Source of the DNA: Paenibacillus physcomitrellae
GTDB lineage: Bacteria > Bacillota > Bacilli > Paenibacillales > Paenibacillaceae
Reading direction: 5' to 3'
Assembly (NCBI RefSeq): GCF_002240225.1
Contig: NZ_CP022584.1
Location: forward strand, 4,565,850-4,629,849
DNA: 64,000 nucleotides
The notes beneath the pieces are model-generated. The model saw only the letters and a list, made by a program, of their open reading frames with translations. It did no database searches and was not told where the DNA came from. How positions within the stretch are numbered: the stretch's first letter is position 1; every line of letters begins with the position of its first letter. Position numbers and translations under genes: made by a program. Positions 48,938-58,064 of the stretch are shown here, in pieces.

Positions 48938-49304
48938 CGATCCGAATCAAATAGCCGCCGGGCTTATGTATGATCGACTCGTAGTCGGACACGGGTATCC
49001 GCCGCAAACGGATATGATCGACGGCCTTCCGTTAAGCTCCGGAAGGCCGTTTCTTCTGCCAAGCAGAGCCTATACAATATAGGCCGCCCGGCTGCGGTTT
49101 CCTTATAATGGGCAGGCGCCAGTAGGCGATAAGGGCGAAAGCTCTGCGTCATTTTTCACATGAAAATGGACATTTCAAAGATCAGGTTTTAAGAACTTTT
49201 TCCACTCTCCGCGCATACACTTAGGAACACGCAAGGACAAAGACCGGGACGATGTCCGGTGATTTGAACAGCGTACTTTACGCATTTGCTGCGGGAGGGA
49301 TTAG
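48938..49304 (+). other. Intergenic region after dnaE, with terminator
   Basis: No gene in 367 bases. A strong terminator lies at 49021-49057: ACGGCCTTCCG with CGGAAGGCCGT, then TTCTTCT. CATACACT at 49214 resembles a sigma-E -10 box, but no fitting -35 was found. Confidence 0.65.
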
Positions 49305-49787
49305 ATGACCTACGAATTGGCGGAAGCCCAGCTGCGCAGAAGGGGAGTCAGTCTGGAATCTATTGCTTCAATCGTGTACCAGCTCCAGCTTCCCTATCAT
49401 CCGGGCTTGAAAGAGGAAGAATGTTTGGACAGCGTTAAATCGGTCCTGGGTAAAAGGGAGGTCCAGTACACCTTATTTACGGGGATTGCACTGGATGAGC
49501 TGGCGGAGAAGAGGCAGCTGCCCGAACCGCTGCAGGCGATTCTTGAAGCCGACGAACCGCTGTACGGGGTGGACGAAACGATGGCGCTTGGCATTACCAG
49601 CCTGTTTGGTATGATCGGCTTGACGAGTCTTGGTTACTTGGACAAGGTAAAGCCGGGGATTATCGGGATTTTGAATGATCAAACGGATAGTATCCATGTT
49701 TTTCTGGACGATCTGGTCGCAGGAATTGCCGCAGCGGCATCGGCACGTATTGCCCATAATAACGAGAATGCCAAGCAGTATCTCTGA
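49305..49787 (+). CDS. pgpA: Phosphatidylglycerophosphatase A family protein
   Basis: 160 residues, related to PgpA/YutG. The C-terminal GYLDKVKPGIIGILNDQ and FLDDLVAGIAAAASARI carry the acidic motif of the family. The Bacillus form lacks the full set of membrane helices of E. coli PgpA. Enzymatic activity is not certain. GGGAGGG precedes the ATG. Confidence 0.8.
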   Translation: MTYELAEAQLRRRGVSLESIASIVYQLQLPYHPGLKEEECLDSVKSVLGKREVQYTLFTGIALDELAEKRQLPEPLQAILEADEPLYGVDETMALGITSLFGMIGLTSLGYLDKVKPGIIGILNDQTDSIHVFLDDLVAGIAAAASARIAHNNENAKQYL

Positions 49788-50056
49788 TGAATTTAATCCA
49801 AGGCCGGGGACTGAATGCAGATTCAGCCCGCCCGGCTGCTGCCGGCTTTGATGGACAGGCTCGGCAGCTCAACAAAGGACACTGATTTTGTTAAGATAGA
49901 AACAAGTATAACTTTCAGGACCCGGGCGATTTTATATTGCCGGTAAATAGCAGCAGAAACGAGTTCGCCTTCACAAAAAAGGCACATCGATAGACATTTT
50001 CGTTGTTCCTATGCTTGAGAAATAAAGGGCGGTTTCAGGGTGAGGATGGTGTAGAT

Positions 50057-50722
50057 ATGATGCAGTATGAGCTGCTGTTAAGAGTGCTGCTGGCCGGAAT
50101 TTGCGGAGTGATCATCGGTTATGAACGCAAGAATCGAATGAAAGAAGCCGGGGTGCGCACCCATTTTGTGGTTGCGGTCGGAGCTGCCTTAATGATGATC
50201 ATTTCCAAATACGGATTTCAGGATCAGGTGGGATGGGAGAATTTGTCGGTCGATCCTTCACGGATTGCGGCAGGCGTGGTAAGCGGCGTAAGCTTCCTTG
50301 GAGCCGGGATGATTTTTATGCAGAAACAGACGATCAAAGGATTGACCACCGCGGCCGGTATTTGGGCGACCTCAGGCATCGGCATGGCGGTCGGGGCCGG
50401 TTTATATTGGATTGGCTTGGGAGTGACGCTAATTATTTTCGTAGGCCAGGTTCTGATGCACAGCCGGTTTGGAGGGAAGAGTCTGGCTACCCCGAGAAGT
50501 GAAAAAATCCATGTGCTTCTGCAAAATGAAGCAGGTGCGGCGGAACGTTTGTTGAATAAGCTTAAGGAGCAGCATATCCAGGTGACGACTTTTTCGATGG
50601 AAAAATTGGAAACCGGGTTATCTCTCGAGGCTGTGGTCAAATGGAAGGTAGAAATGCCTCCCGATCAACTGATCGCGCTGCTGAGCGAGCTCTCCGATGT
50701 GCGGAAAGCGGAGCTGGAATAG
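50057..50722 (+). CDS. MgtC/SapB-family membrane protein
   Basis: 221 residues from ATG 50057 (GAGG 11 bases upstream; the next codon ATG 50060 is equivalent). Typical MgtC core: RVLLAGICGVIIGYERK, AGVRTHFVVAVGAALMM, GVVSGVSFLGAGMIF, GLTTAAGIWATSGIGMAVGAG in overlapping helices (about 5-145). A soluble ACT-like C-terminal domain (about 150-221) follows. Linked to magnesium homeostasis in the family; role here unknown. Confidence 0.9.
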   Translation: MMQYELLLRVLLAGICGVIIGYERKNRMKEAGVRTHFVVAVGAALMMIISKYGFQDQVGWENLSVDPSRIAAGVVSGVSFLGAGMIFMQKQTIKGLTTAAGIWATSGIGMAVGAGLYWIGLGVTLIIFVGQVLMHSRFGGKSLATPRSEKIHVLLQNEAGAAERLLNKLKEQHIQVTTFSMEKLETGLSLEAVVKWKVEMPPDQLIALLSELSDVRKAELE

Positions 50723-50858
50723 CGGCGCCGGACTGGAAGCAGACCTGCTCCGCCCCGTTTGACCAAGGGTGAGTTTGTTGCGGGAAAAATGAAAATTATG
50801 TTATCATAATTCTATTATTCGGGTTCAGAACGTTTGTAAGGGGGCTTCACGAACAATA

Positions 50859-51047
50859 ATGTGGACGGTTATTTACATTGCTCCTACTGCCAAGCTGGCA
50901 GAAATGATCAAACACAGGCTTTCGGAAGAAGGGTTTCTGGTTCACGTCCGTCCAGTGAATATGTCTAAGGGGCATTTTGAAATATTGGTTCCGTCAGGCG
51001 AGCTTGAGGAAGTGCAGGAAGTGCTCAATTTGATTCTGCATCCGTAA
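50859..51047 (+). CDS. Small DUF2007-like protein
   Basis: 62 residues with a beta-alpha-beta pattern: VIYIAPTAKLAEMIKHRL, EEGFLVHVRPV, GHFEILVPSGELEEVQEVL. This resembles DUF2007 (putative signal-transducing) proteins; the match is by pattern only. Ribosome site AAGGGGG. It lies 70 bases upstream of accD on the same strand. Confidence 0.7.
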   Translation: MWTVIYIAPTAKLAEMIKHRLSEEGFLVHVRPVNMSKGHFEILVPSGELEEVQEVLNLILHP

Positions 51048-51117
51048 CATGAACGTTTGAGGATCGCATGAACTGCAAGATGCGGCCAATACATTAACGG
51101 CTGAAGAGGTGTAGCTT

Positions 51118-52023
51118 TTGTTCAAAGATTTGTTTCAGAAGAAAAGAAAATACGCGACCGTGCCTTCAGAACGTTTGGGACAAGGCCGTACGGAAGAGGC
51201 CGGCGAACGTCCAAAACGCGAAATTCCTGAAGGTTTGATGAATAAATGTCCGAAGTGCGGCAGCATTCAATACAGCAAGGAATTGGAGAAGAACTTTAAG
51301 GTCTGCTCTTCCTGCGGTTATCACATGCGCCTGAATGCATGGGAACGCATCCGCTATACGGTGGACGAAGACAGCTTTATGGAGTTTGATGAGAATCTGG
51401 AATCTCTGGATCCTTTGGAGTTTCCGGGGTATGCTTCCAAGCTGGAACAGCAGAAGCTGAAATCCGGTTTGAACGAAGCGGTTGTTACCGGTCAGGGATT
51501 GATCGGCGGTTATCCGGCTGTGCTTGCCGTGATGAGCTTCGATTTCTTTACCGGCAGCATGGGTTCTGTAGTCGGCGAGAAGATTACCCGCGCGATCGAA
51601 GCGGCAACCGAGAACAATCTGCCGCTGATTATTTTCTCGACATCGGGCGGAGCACGGATGCAGGAAAGTATTCTGAGTCTGATGCAAATGGCCAAAACCA
51701 GCGCGGCGCTGGCTCGTTATCATGAACGCGGAGGTCTTTATATTTCGGTGATTACGGATCCAACCACGGGAGGCGTATCCGCCAGCTTTGCTATGCTTGG
51801 GGATATTATTATCGCCGAGCCTGGAGCGGTATTCGGATTTGCCGGCCGGATTGTCATCGAACAGACGATTCGCCAGAAGCTGCCGGATGACTTCCAAACG
51901 GCTGAATTTAATCTGCAGCATGGTCAGCTTGACCTGGTGACCCACCGCAAAGAGCTGAAAACGACCTTGTCCAAGCTGCTTGACTTGCATGGTGTGAAGG
52001 GAGGAAATGCAATTGGCGGGTGA
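51118..52023 (+). CDS. accD: Acetyl-CoA carboxylase carboxyltransferase subunit beta
   Basis: 301 residues, TTG start at 51118 after GAGGTG. A four-cysteine zinc ribbon near the N-terminus (Cys44, Cys47, Cys63, Cys66: CPKCG and CSSCG), then the crotonase-like carboxyltransferase core ([35 protein letters not shown]). With AccA it transfers the carboxyl from biotin to acetyl-CoA for fatty acid synthesis. Overlaps accA by 11 bases. Confidence 0.97.
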   Translation: MFKDLFQKKRKYATVPSERLGQGRTEEAGERPKREIPEGLMNKCPKCGSIQYSKELEKNFKVCSSCGYHMRLNAWERIRYTVDEDSFMEFDENLESLDPLEFPGYASKLEQQKLKSGLNEAVVTGQGLIGGYPAVLAVMSFDFFTGSMGSVVGEKITRAIEAATENNLPLIIFSTSGGARMQESILSLMQMAKTSAALARYHERGGLYISVITDPTTGGVSASFAMLGDIIIAEPGAVFGFAGRIVIEQTIRQKLPDDFQTAEFNLQHGQLDLVTHRKELKTTLSKLLDLHGVKGGNAIGG

Positions 52024-53038
52024 AATGCCTTTTGAAGCGCCGCTTGTAGAAATGCGGAAGAAAATTGAAGAGCTGCAGCAGTTCGGAGCTGAGAAAGGAA
52101 TTGACTTCAGCGAAGAGATTGCAAGGCTTGAGGAACGTTATCGCCAGCTTGAAGAGGAAGTATACAGCAATATCTCCCCTTCACAGAAAATGCATCTGGC
52201 CCGGCATCATCAGCGTCCTACATCGCTCGATTTGATCGGGCTTATTTTTACGGACTTTATCGAGCTGCATGGGGACAGGCTGTTTGGCGATGATCTGGCC
52301 GTTGTCGGAGGGCTGGCCAAGCTTGGCGGCGTTCCGGTAACCGTGCTTGGACAGCAGCGGGGCAAGGACACGAAGGATAACATTGCCAGATTCTTTGGCA
52401 GTCCGCATCCGGAGGGCTTCCGCAAAGCGCTTCGTTTGATGCAGCAGGCCGATAAATTCGGTCGGCCGATTATCACTTTTATCGATACCAAAGGCGCTTA
52501 TCCCGGCATTACAGCTGAAGAACGCGGCCAGTCGGAGGCCATCGCCCGTAACCTGAAAGAAATGGCTTTGCTTCGGGTTCCGGTTATTTGCGTGGTTATC
52601 GGCGAAGGCGGCAGCGGTGGAGCGCTTGCACTTGGGGTCGGCAACCGGGTACTGATGCTGGAAAATGCGATCTATTCCGTTATTTCGCCTAACGGCGCAG
52701 CCTCCATCCTTTGGAAGGATGCTTCTAAAGCGGATCAAGCGGCCGAAGCCATGAAAATAACGGCCAAAGACCTGCTGGAGATGGAAGTGATTGAAGAGAT
52801 CGTGCCGGAACCTCGCGGGGGCGCCCATCGTTCATACGAAGAGACGGCAACCGTGATTAAAGAGGCGCTTGTCCGTCATCTTGAAGAGCTGTCCGCTTTG
52901 GACGAAGACGAGCTATTGAATGACCGTTATGCCAAATTCCGTAAAATTGGTAAATTCGCCGAAAGACAAGCTGTTCAGCAGCAATTGGAAGAGATTTCCG
53001 ATCAACCGTCCGAATCTGCCGTAACTGGCGGAGAATAA
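52013..53038 (+). CDS. accA: Acetyl-CoA carboxylase carboxyltransferase subunit alpha
   Basis: 341 residues from TTG 52013, preferred because AGGGAGG (51998-52004) is 8 bases away; ATG 52007 is only 2 bases from it. Core motifs: FVTLHGDR-like [43 protein letters not shown]. Followed 127 bases later by pyk, with no pfkA between. Confidence 0.97.
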   Translation: MAGEMPFEAPLVEMRKKIEELQQFGAEKGIDFSEEIARLEERYRQLEEEVYSNISPSQKMHLARHHQRPTSLDLIGLIFTDFIELHGDRLFGDDLAVVGGLAKLGGVPVTVLGQQRGKDTKDNIARFFGSPHPEGFRKALRLMQQADKFGRPIITFIDTKGAYPGITAEERGQSEAIARNLKEMALLRVPVICVVIGEGGSGGALALGVGNRVLMLENAIYSVISPNGAASILWKDASKADQAAEAMKITAKDLLEMEVIEEIVPEPRGGAHRSYEETATVIKEALVRHLEELSALDEDELLNDRYAKFRKIGKFAERQAVQQQLEEISDQPSESAVTGGE

Positions 53039-53165
53039 GGCGGAAATCGCGAAGTCAATGACAAATTTCCTATACAAACGGGCAAGTTTGTAGTAGATTT
53101 AATAGTTGGAAAAAGTGTGTTGGATAACGAATAAAGAGAGATTTCTAAAAACGGAGGAAAACCCA

Positions 53166-54587
53166 ATGCGTAAAACGAAAATCGTATGTACTATCGGTCC
53201 TTCCAGTGAATCATTGGAAAACACGAAGAAATTGATTATGGCTGGAATGAACGTAGCTCGTCTCAATTTCTCCCACGGAGATTTTGAAGAGCATGGCAAC
53301 CGGATCAAAAATATCCGTCAAGCCAACCAGGAGCTGGGCAAATCAGTTGCTATCCTTCTGGATACAAAAGGTCCTGAAATCCGTACAGGAAAATTGGCTG
53401 TTGAGCCGATCGAACTGGTTCAAGACGAGTTCGTTACATTAACTACGGAAGAAATTTTGGGTGACCAAAACCGCATTTCCGTTACTTATAAAGATCTGCC
53501 TAACGATGTTGAAGTGGGTTCCACGATCTTGATCGACGATGGTTTAATTGGTTTGACTGTAGTAGATATCCAAGGAACCGAAATCAAATGCCGTATCGTA
53601 AACGGCGGTACTATCAAGAGCAAAAAAGGCGTTAACGTTCCAGGCGTTGCGATTTCCTTGCCAGGTATTACTGAGAAAGACGCGAATGATATCGTGTTTG
53701 GTATTGAGCAGAACATCGATTTCATCGCGGCTTCTTTTGTGCGTAAAGCAAGCGACGTACTTGAAATCCGCGCTTTGCTTGAGAAGCATAACGCATCCCA
53801 TATTCAAATCATCTCCAAAATTGAAAACCAGCAGGGTGTTGAGAACCTCGACGAAATTCTTGAAGTTTCAGACGGTTTGATGGTTGCCCGCGGTGACCTC
53901 GGCGTGGAAATTCCGGCTGAAGATGTGCCACTGGTTCAAAAAATGATGATTGAAAAATGTAACCGTGTAGGCAAACCGGTTATCACGGCAACTCAAATGC
54001 TTGATTCCATGCAGCGCAATCCAAGACCAACCCGCGCTGAAGCAAGTGACGTGGCAAACGCGATCTTCGACGGTACAGACGCGATCATGTTGTCCGGTGA
54101 AACGGCTGCTGGTAAATATCCAGTAGAATCCGTATTGACTATGTCCCGTATTGCTGAGAAAGCGGAATCCGCATTGGCTTATCGTGAAATTTTCGAAAAG
54201 CAAAGCCACGCTCAGCAAAGCACTGTAACCGAAGCCATCAGCCAAGCGGTTGCCAGCTCGGCTATGGATCTGAACGCTAAAGCGATTATTACTTCGACTG
54301 AAACAGGTCATACAGCACGTATGGTCTCTAAATATCGTCCACAAGCGCCGATTGTTGCGGTAACAACCGAAGATCAAACCTTGCGCCGTTTGGCTTTGGC
54401 CTGGGGCGTAACGCCTGTGAAAGGCGAGGTTGCCGATTCTACAGATGCTATGTTTGATAACGCTATGAAGGGCGGACTGGCTTCCGGTCTGGTTAAAGAA
54501 GGCGACCTGGTAGTGATTACTGCAGGGATTCCACTTGGCCGTTCCGGTTCCACAAACCTGATCAAAATTGGACAAATCAAGAAATAA
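53166..54587 (+). CDS. pyk: Pyruvate kinase
   Basis: 473 residues from ATG 53166 (GGAGG 8 bases upstream); a longer frame to 53106 has no ribosome site. Catalytic motifs: [37 protein letters not shown], the signature [17 protein letters not shown] and [12 protein letters not shown]. It ends right after the regular C-domain ([16 protein letters not shown]), so the extra C-terminal PEP-utiliser-like domain of Bacillus subtilis Pyk (585 residues) is absent. Confidence 0.97.
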   Translation: MRKTKIVCTIGPSSESLENTKKLIMAGMNVARLNFSHGDFEEHGNRIKNIRQANQELGKSVAILLDTKGPEIRTGKLAVEPIELVQDEFVTLTTEEILGDQNRISVTYKDLPNDVEVGSTILIDDGLIGLTVVDIQGTEIKCRIVNGGTIKSKKGVNVPGVAISLPGITEKDANDIVFGIEQNIDFIAASFVRKASDVLEIRALLEKHNASHIQIISKIENQQGVENLDEILEVSDGLMVARGDLGVEIPAEDVPLVQKMMIEKCNRVGKPVITATQMLDSMQRNPRPTRAEASDVANAIFDGTDAIMLSGETAAGKYPVESVLTMSRIAEKAESALAYREIFEKQSHAQQSTVTEAISQAVASSAMDLNAKAIITSTETGHTARMVSKYRPQAPIVAVTTEDQTLRRLALAWGVTPVKGEVADSTDAMFDNAMKGGLASGLVKEGDLVVITAGIPLGRSGSTNLIKIGQIKK

Positions 54588-54616
54588 GGAATACCCGATA
54601 AGGGGATAAGAACGAG

Positions 54617-54656
54617 AAAGCAATGGCCATCCGCTCGCGGAACCATTGCTTTTTCC
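54617..54656 (+). terminator. Terminator after pyk
   Basis: AAAGCAATGG pairs with CCATTGCTTT; an inner TCCGC/GCGGA stem extends it; the T-run TTTTT follows. It overlaps the region before the thioesterase ribosome site. Confidence 0.85.
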
Positions 54657-54678
54657 ATTTTTGAAGGGAGAGAGGGAA

Positions 54679-55197
54679 ATGAACAAGGAAGCATCCTCAG
54701 GACAAACTACATTAAGCAGCTGGTACACCCATAGTCTGCGTGTCAGATACCAGGAAACCGATCAGATGGCGATTGTGTACCATGCCAATTATTTGAATTG
54801 GTTTGAAATGGGCAGAACCGAATTTATCCGGCAGTTCGGATTCACTTACAGGTCTATGGAGGAGAATGGCGTGCTGCTGCCGGTTATTGATCTGAATATC
54901 CAGTTCAAACGTCCCGCCTTGTACGATGACCTTGTTGCCGTGTTCACCCGTGTCATCCGCTTTAGTCCGCTCAGACTGGACTTTGAATATGAGGTCCGCA
55001 GATGGCAGGGAGATCTGGAGGGAGGAAGCGGTTTAAGCAATCTGGATAAGAAATGGCCGATTGACCGTGAACGTCCGGGAGAGTTGCTGGTCGCCGGCAC
55101 TTCCTCACATGCCTGGGTGAACAAGGAAATAAAGCCTATTCGACTGGATAAAACCTTGCCTGAACTGTACAATATTCTAAAAGGGCAGATATTATAG
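54679..55197 (+). CDS. Acyl-CoA thioesterase, YbgC/4-hydroxybenzoyl-CoA type
   Basis: 172 residues from ATG 54679 after AGAGAGGG. Hotdog fold with the family signature VRYQETDQMAIVYHANYLNW (catalytic Asp in ETDQM, then NWFEMGRTEFIR). An insertion near residues 110-135 (EGGSGLSNLDKKW) is unusual for the family. The acyl substrate is unknown. Confidence 0.9.
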   Translation: MNKEASSGQTTLSSWYTHSLRVRYQETDQMAIVYHANYLNWFEMGRTEFIRQFGFTYRSMEENGVLLPVIDLNIQFKRPALYDDLVAVFTRVIRFSPLRLDFEYEVRRWQGDLEGGSGLSNLDKKWPIDRERPGELLVAGTSSHAWVNKEIKPIRLDKTLPELYNILKGQIL

Positions 55198-55246
55198 CTT
55201 TTATTGGTTATCCTTAATTAAACAGCTCGAGGTTAGGAGTAATGTG

Positions 55247-55639
55247 ATGCGAAAATGGTTGTTTGGTCTGATACTGCTTGTACCCATCGTGGAATTTTAC
55301 GGTTTCGTCTATGTCGGCGATCAGCTGGGACTGGGCAAAACCATTTTTCTTACACTTGCAACTTCTATTATTGGCGGACTGATGATGCAGTTTGAAGGCC
55401 GCAAAATTATGGCAGATGCTAAAATGAAAGCAAATGGAGGACAGCTGCCGGGGAAATTGGTGCTGAACGGAATCTGCGTCTTTGGGGGCGGTATCCTGCT
55501 GCTGATCCCTGGTTTCGTAACGGACATCATCGGCTTTCTGCTGGTATTCCCATTAACCCGGCCGCTGCTGCGTTACCCGATCCGGAAATGGGTGGAGAGA
55601 AAGTTGAAGAACGGGACCATTACGTTTTTCCGGCGCTAA
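55247..55639 (+). CDS. fxsA: FxsA-family membrane protein
   Basis: 130 residues from ATG 55247 (TAGGAG 7 bases upstream; GTG 55244 is just before). Two or three hydrophobic segments: FGLILLVPIVEFYGFVYVG, GICVFGGGILLLIPGFVTDI. The GFVTDIIGFLLVFPLTRP stretch is the FxsA hallmark. Function unclear. The IS element begins 6 bases after its stop. Confidence 0.9.
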   Translation: MRKWLFGLILLVPIVEFYGFVYVGDQLGLGKTIFLTLATSIIGGLMMQFEGRKIMADAKMKANGGQLPGKLVLNGICVFGGGILLLIPGFVTDIIGFLLVFPLTRPLLRYPIRKWVERKLKNGTITFFRR

Positions 55640-55704
55640 GATTAGGATGTGTCTGAAAACTAAATAATGTGGTAAGATTTGAGAAAACGAATGGGGCGTC
55701 ATAC

Positions 55705-56058
55705 ATGATTCAAAGACGGTACGAATTAAGCGATGAACAGTGGGAACAGATTAAAGACATGTTTCCCCCCTACAAAACAGGACGTCCGTCAAAATTAGGT
55801 GAACGAACCATGTTTAACGCGTTTCTATGGATCGCTCGAAGTGGTGCTGCCTGGCGCGATCTACCGGAGGAACGCTATGGTTCATGGAAAACGGTCTACA
55901 GTCGCTTCTGCAAGTGGCGAGATACCGGACTGCTTGTCGCGATCTTCCAAACGCTTCAGGTCGAACCTGACTTTGAAAACTTGAGCATTGATTCTACATC
56001 GGTCAAAGCCCATCAACATAGTGCCGGTGCTAAAAAAACGCCACAGGACATGAAGTGA
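55705..56058 (+). CDS. IS5-family transposase, N-terminal part (orfA)
   Basis: 117 residues from ATG 55705. DUF4096-type N-terminal domain (RRYELSDEQWEQIKDMFPP, RTMFNAFLWIARSGAAWRDL) and the first catalytic Asp in LSIDSTSVKAHQHSAG. The frame ends 20 bases after an A7 run (56032-56038). A -1 shift there continues directly into orfB and restores the usual GAK...IGVSRGGKTTK junction of IS427 transposases. Confidence 0.9.
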   Translation: MIQRRYELSDEQWEQIKDMFPPYKTGRPSKLGERTMFNAFLWIARSGAAWRDLPEERYGSWKTVYSRFCKWRDTGLLVAIFQTLQVEPDFENLSIDSTSVKAHQHSAGAKKTPQDMK

Positions 56059-56480
56059 ATCAGCACATCGGCGTCAGTCGTGGCGGAAAGACTACCAAAC
56101 TTCACACTGTCGTCGATGGATTAGGAAACCCCCTTGCTTTTCTTCTGACGGGTGGTCAAGTCTACGATTCCGTTCCAGCGATCGATTTACTTCAGAAGCT
56201 TGATATTACAGGAAGTCATATTCTTGGCGACAAAGCTTATGGCTCAGAAGCGTTTCGGAATTGGATTACAACGAAGCAGGCATCCTACACCATTCCGCCT
56301 AAAACGAATAGTCAAAACCCATGGAAAGTCGATTGGTATCGCTACAAAGAACGCCACTTAGTGGAGTGCTTTTTCAATAAAATTAAACACTTTCGCCGTG
56401 TGGCTACTCGTTACGACAAGTTAGCCAAGTCATTCCTGGCTTTTGTACACGTTGCTGCCATTTTCAAATTGACTCAATGA
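56055..56480 (+). CDS. IS5-family transposase, C-terminal part (orfB)
   Basis: 141 residues as an isolated frame, overlapping orfA by 4 bases (ATGA). It holds the rest of the DDE site: second Asp in ILGDKAYGSE and the Glu in ERHLVECFFNKIKHFRR. It is probably made as an orfA-orfB fusion by frameshifting at the A7 run and not as a separate protein. Confidence 0.9.
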   Translation: MNQHIGVSRGGKTTKLHTVVDGLGNPLAFLLTGGQVYDSVPAIDLLQKLDITGSHILGDKAYGSEAFRNWITTKQASYTIPPKTNSQNPWKVDWYRYKERHLVECFFNKIKHFRRVATRYDKLAKSFLAFVHVAAIFKLTQ

Positions 56481-56526
56481 TGAGTTTTCAGACACGACCT
56501 AGATTTATCAGAAGATACCTGGAAAT

Positions 56527-56566
56527 AACAAGAGCCATGTTCCTTATCGGAGCATGGCTCTTGTTA
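56527..56566. terminator. Terminator between fxsA/IS and ytvI
   Basis: A 13-bp stem AACAAGAGCCATG with CATGGCTCTTGTT, loop TTCCTTATCGGAG. It serves the convergent ytvI and, before the IS inserted, probably fxsA. Confidence 0.8.
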
Positions 56567-56598
56567 TTAACAAAGTGCTGGGCCAGAGTGAGTCCGGC

Positions 56599-57723
56599 TT
56601 ATCGCAATCTCCCATTCATGATATAATTCCTCAGTTCCCCCAAAACTCCGGTTTTGTATACCGCTGAAATGACGACAAAGACAACGGGACCAATAATTAA
56701 CCCCAGCACGCCGAACAGCTTGAGGCCCACAAACATGCCTACCAAAGTTGGAAGTGGATCCAAGCCAACGCTGGTGGCCAGGACTTTAGGCTCGATCAGG
56801 TGACGGGCAATGGTAATGACCCCATACAGAATCAGCAGGCCTATGCCAAGCCGCAGATCACCGACTGCAAAATGATAGACGATCCACGGCACCATGATGG
56901 TTCCGACGCCGAGATAGGGGAGCAGGTCCACAAGGCCGATCAGGATGGCCAGGGTGAAGGCTGAATCTACCCGCAGGATCAGGAGTCCGATGAGGACAAT
57001 AAAAGCGGTTATGGATACCATGATGAAGAGGGAGCGCAAGTAACCGAAAAACGCCTTTTTGAGACTCGCCCAAATTTCAACGGTCGTTTTCCGCAGCGGG
57101 GCTGGTACCCAACCGGCCATGGTTTTGTTGTGTTTCTCCCAATTTTTCTCGAAAAAGAAAGTCGCCAGAACCGTTACAATCAGAATCAGCAGGAAATGCG
57201 GCAAGGAAGTTAATACCCCGACAATCCCGTTTAAGAAATCGGACACAAACTGGGTGACCGCGGCACTGATCGTGTCTGTAGTTTTGTTGATATTTTTGTT
57301 GATCGTATCTTCGTATTTCGGATTATTCTGGATAAATTTGTTGATCTCATAGACGATATTCTGGATGCCCTCGCTGTTCGACCAACGGATAAAAATCTCT
57401 CTTACTTGATCTACATAGGTATCAAAAGACTCGGTAAGATGTATAATTTCTTTAACCATCCGGGTTACCGCCGCAGACAATACAAGCACTGCTCCGCCGA
57501 AATAAACCAACAATCCGCAGGTGACAGCCAGCCATCTTGGCATTTTGGCCTTCATTTGCAGGAAACGGACAAAAGGTTTCATAGCATAGGCAATCAGCCA
57601 GGCGATCAGGAACGGATACAGCAGCGGAAGCAGCCAATAAGCTCCAAGGAGCAGAAGGACAGAAGCAACCAATACCCATAAGCCGCGCAAAATGCGTTTG
57701 ACGATAATTTGATCCACGAACAA
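56599..57723 (-). CDS. ytvI: Sporulation membrane protein YtvI (AI-2E transporter family)
   Basis: 374 residues. Eight hydrophobic segments in the AI-2E exporter/YtvI plan, with an extended polar region (about 75-155; VDQVREIFIRWSNSEG) between the N-terminal and central helices and the C-terminal signature PKVLATSVGLDPLPTLVGMF. Position beside citZ matches Bacillus subtilis ytvI. Substrate unknown. AGGGGTT precedes the ATG. Confidence 0.9.
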   Translation of the reverse strand: MFVDQIIVKRILRGLWVLVASVLLLLGAYWLLPLLYPFLIAWLIAYAMKPFVRFLQMKAKMPRWLAVTCGLLVYFGGAVLVLSAAVTRMVKEIIHLTESFDTYVDQVREIFIRWSNSEGIQNIVYEINKFIQNNPKYEDTINKNINKTTDTISAAVTQFVSDFLNGIVGVLTSLPHFLLILIVTVLATFFFEKNWEKHNKTMAGWVPAPLRKTTVEIWASLKKAFFGYLRSLFIMVSITAFIVLIGLLILRVDSAFTLAILIGLVDLLPYLGVGTIMVPWIVYHFAVGDLRLGIGLLILYGVITIARHLIEPKVLATSVGLDPLPTLVGMFVGLKLFGVLGLIIGPVVFVVISAVYKTGVLGELRNYIMNGRLR

Positions 57724-58064
57724 CCCCTCCTACGATCCTTGTCTCCTTTTCATAGTATGCAGGAAAAGCCCATTTAAAGGCAAACGGTGAGAAAAATCAT
57801 TGATTTGTAACCAAACACAAAAAATGTTTATGCAACTGATAAAACATTTTGATGCTCTTAGAATCGCTTAAATTGTTCCCTTGCTCGGTAAAATCCAGTA
57901 TGATGATAGAAGGTTTCACCGCATGTTACTTTTATTTTGACATTTTTTCGAACAAATTGACCTGGTCCTCTTGTCATTCTTCACCGAAATTTTGTAAACT
58001 TTAAAAATGTAAATGTTTTCATTCGGCTTGTTGACACATTTCGTTCACAAAGGAGAGATGTATT
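57724..58064 (+). promoter_or_regulatory. Control region upstream of citZ
   Basis: 341 bases without a gene. A possible promoter is TTGTCA (57971-57976), 18 bases, TAAACT (57995-58000). AT-rich dyads such as GTAAATGTTTTCAT near 58008 loosely resemble catabolite-repression sites but lack the central CG. No convincing CcpC or CcpA box was identified. Confidence 0.4.

Larger units (their letters stand above)
55645..56499 (+). mobile_element. IS5-family (IS427-type) insertion sequence, 855 bp
   Basis: Bounded by 17-bp imperfect inverted repeats: GGATGTGTCTGAAAACT (55645-55661) and AGTTTTCAGACACGACC (56483-56499). Flanked by TA on both sides (55643-55644 and 56500-56501), consistent with a 2-bp target duplication. 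It carries the transposase in two frames. It lies between fxsA and the hairpin at 56527, so it probably separated fxsA from its terminator. Confidence 0.9.

Noticed and set aside
55705..56480. Two independent IS genes, or a transposase inactivated by mutation
   Set aside because: A -1 shift at the A7 run gives a continuous transposase with a normal IS427 junction, so programmed frameshifting is the simpler reading.
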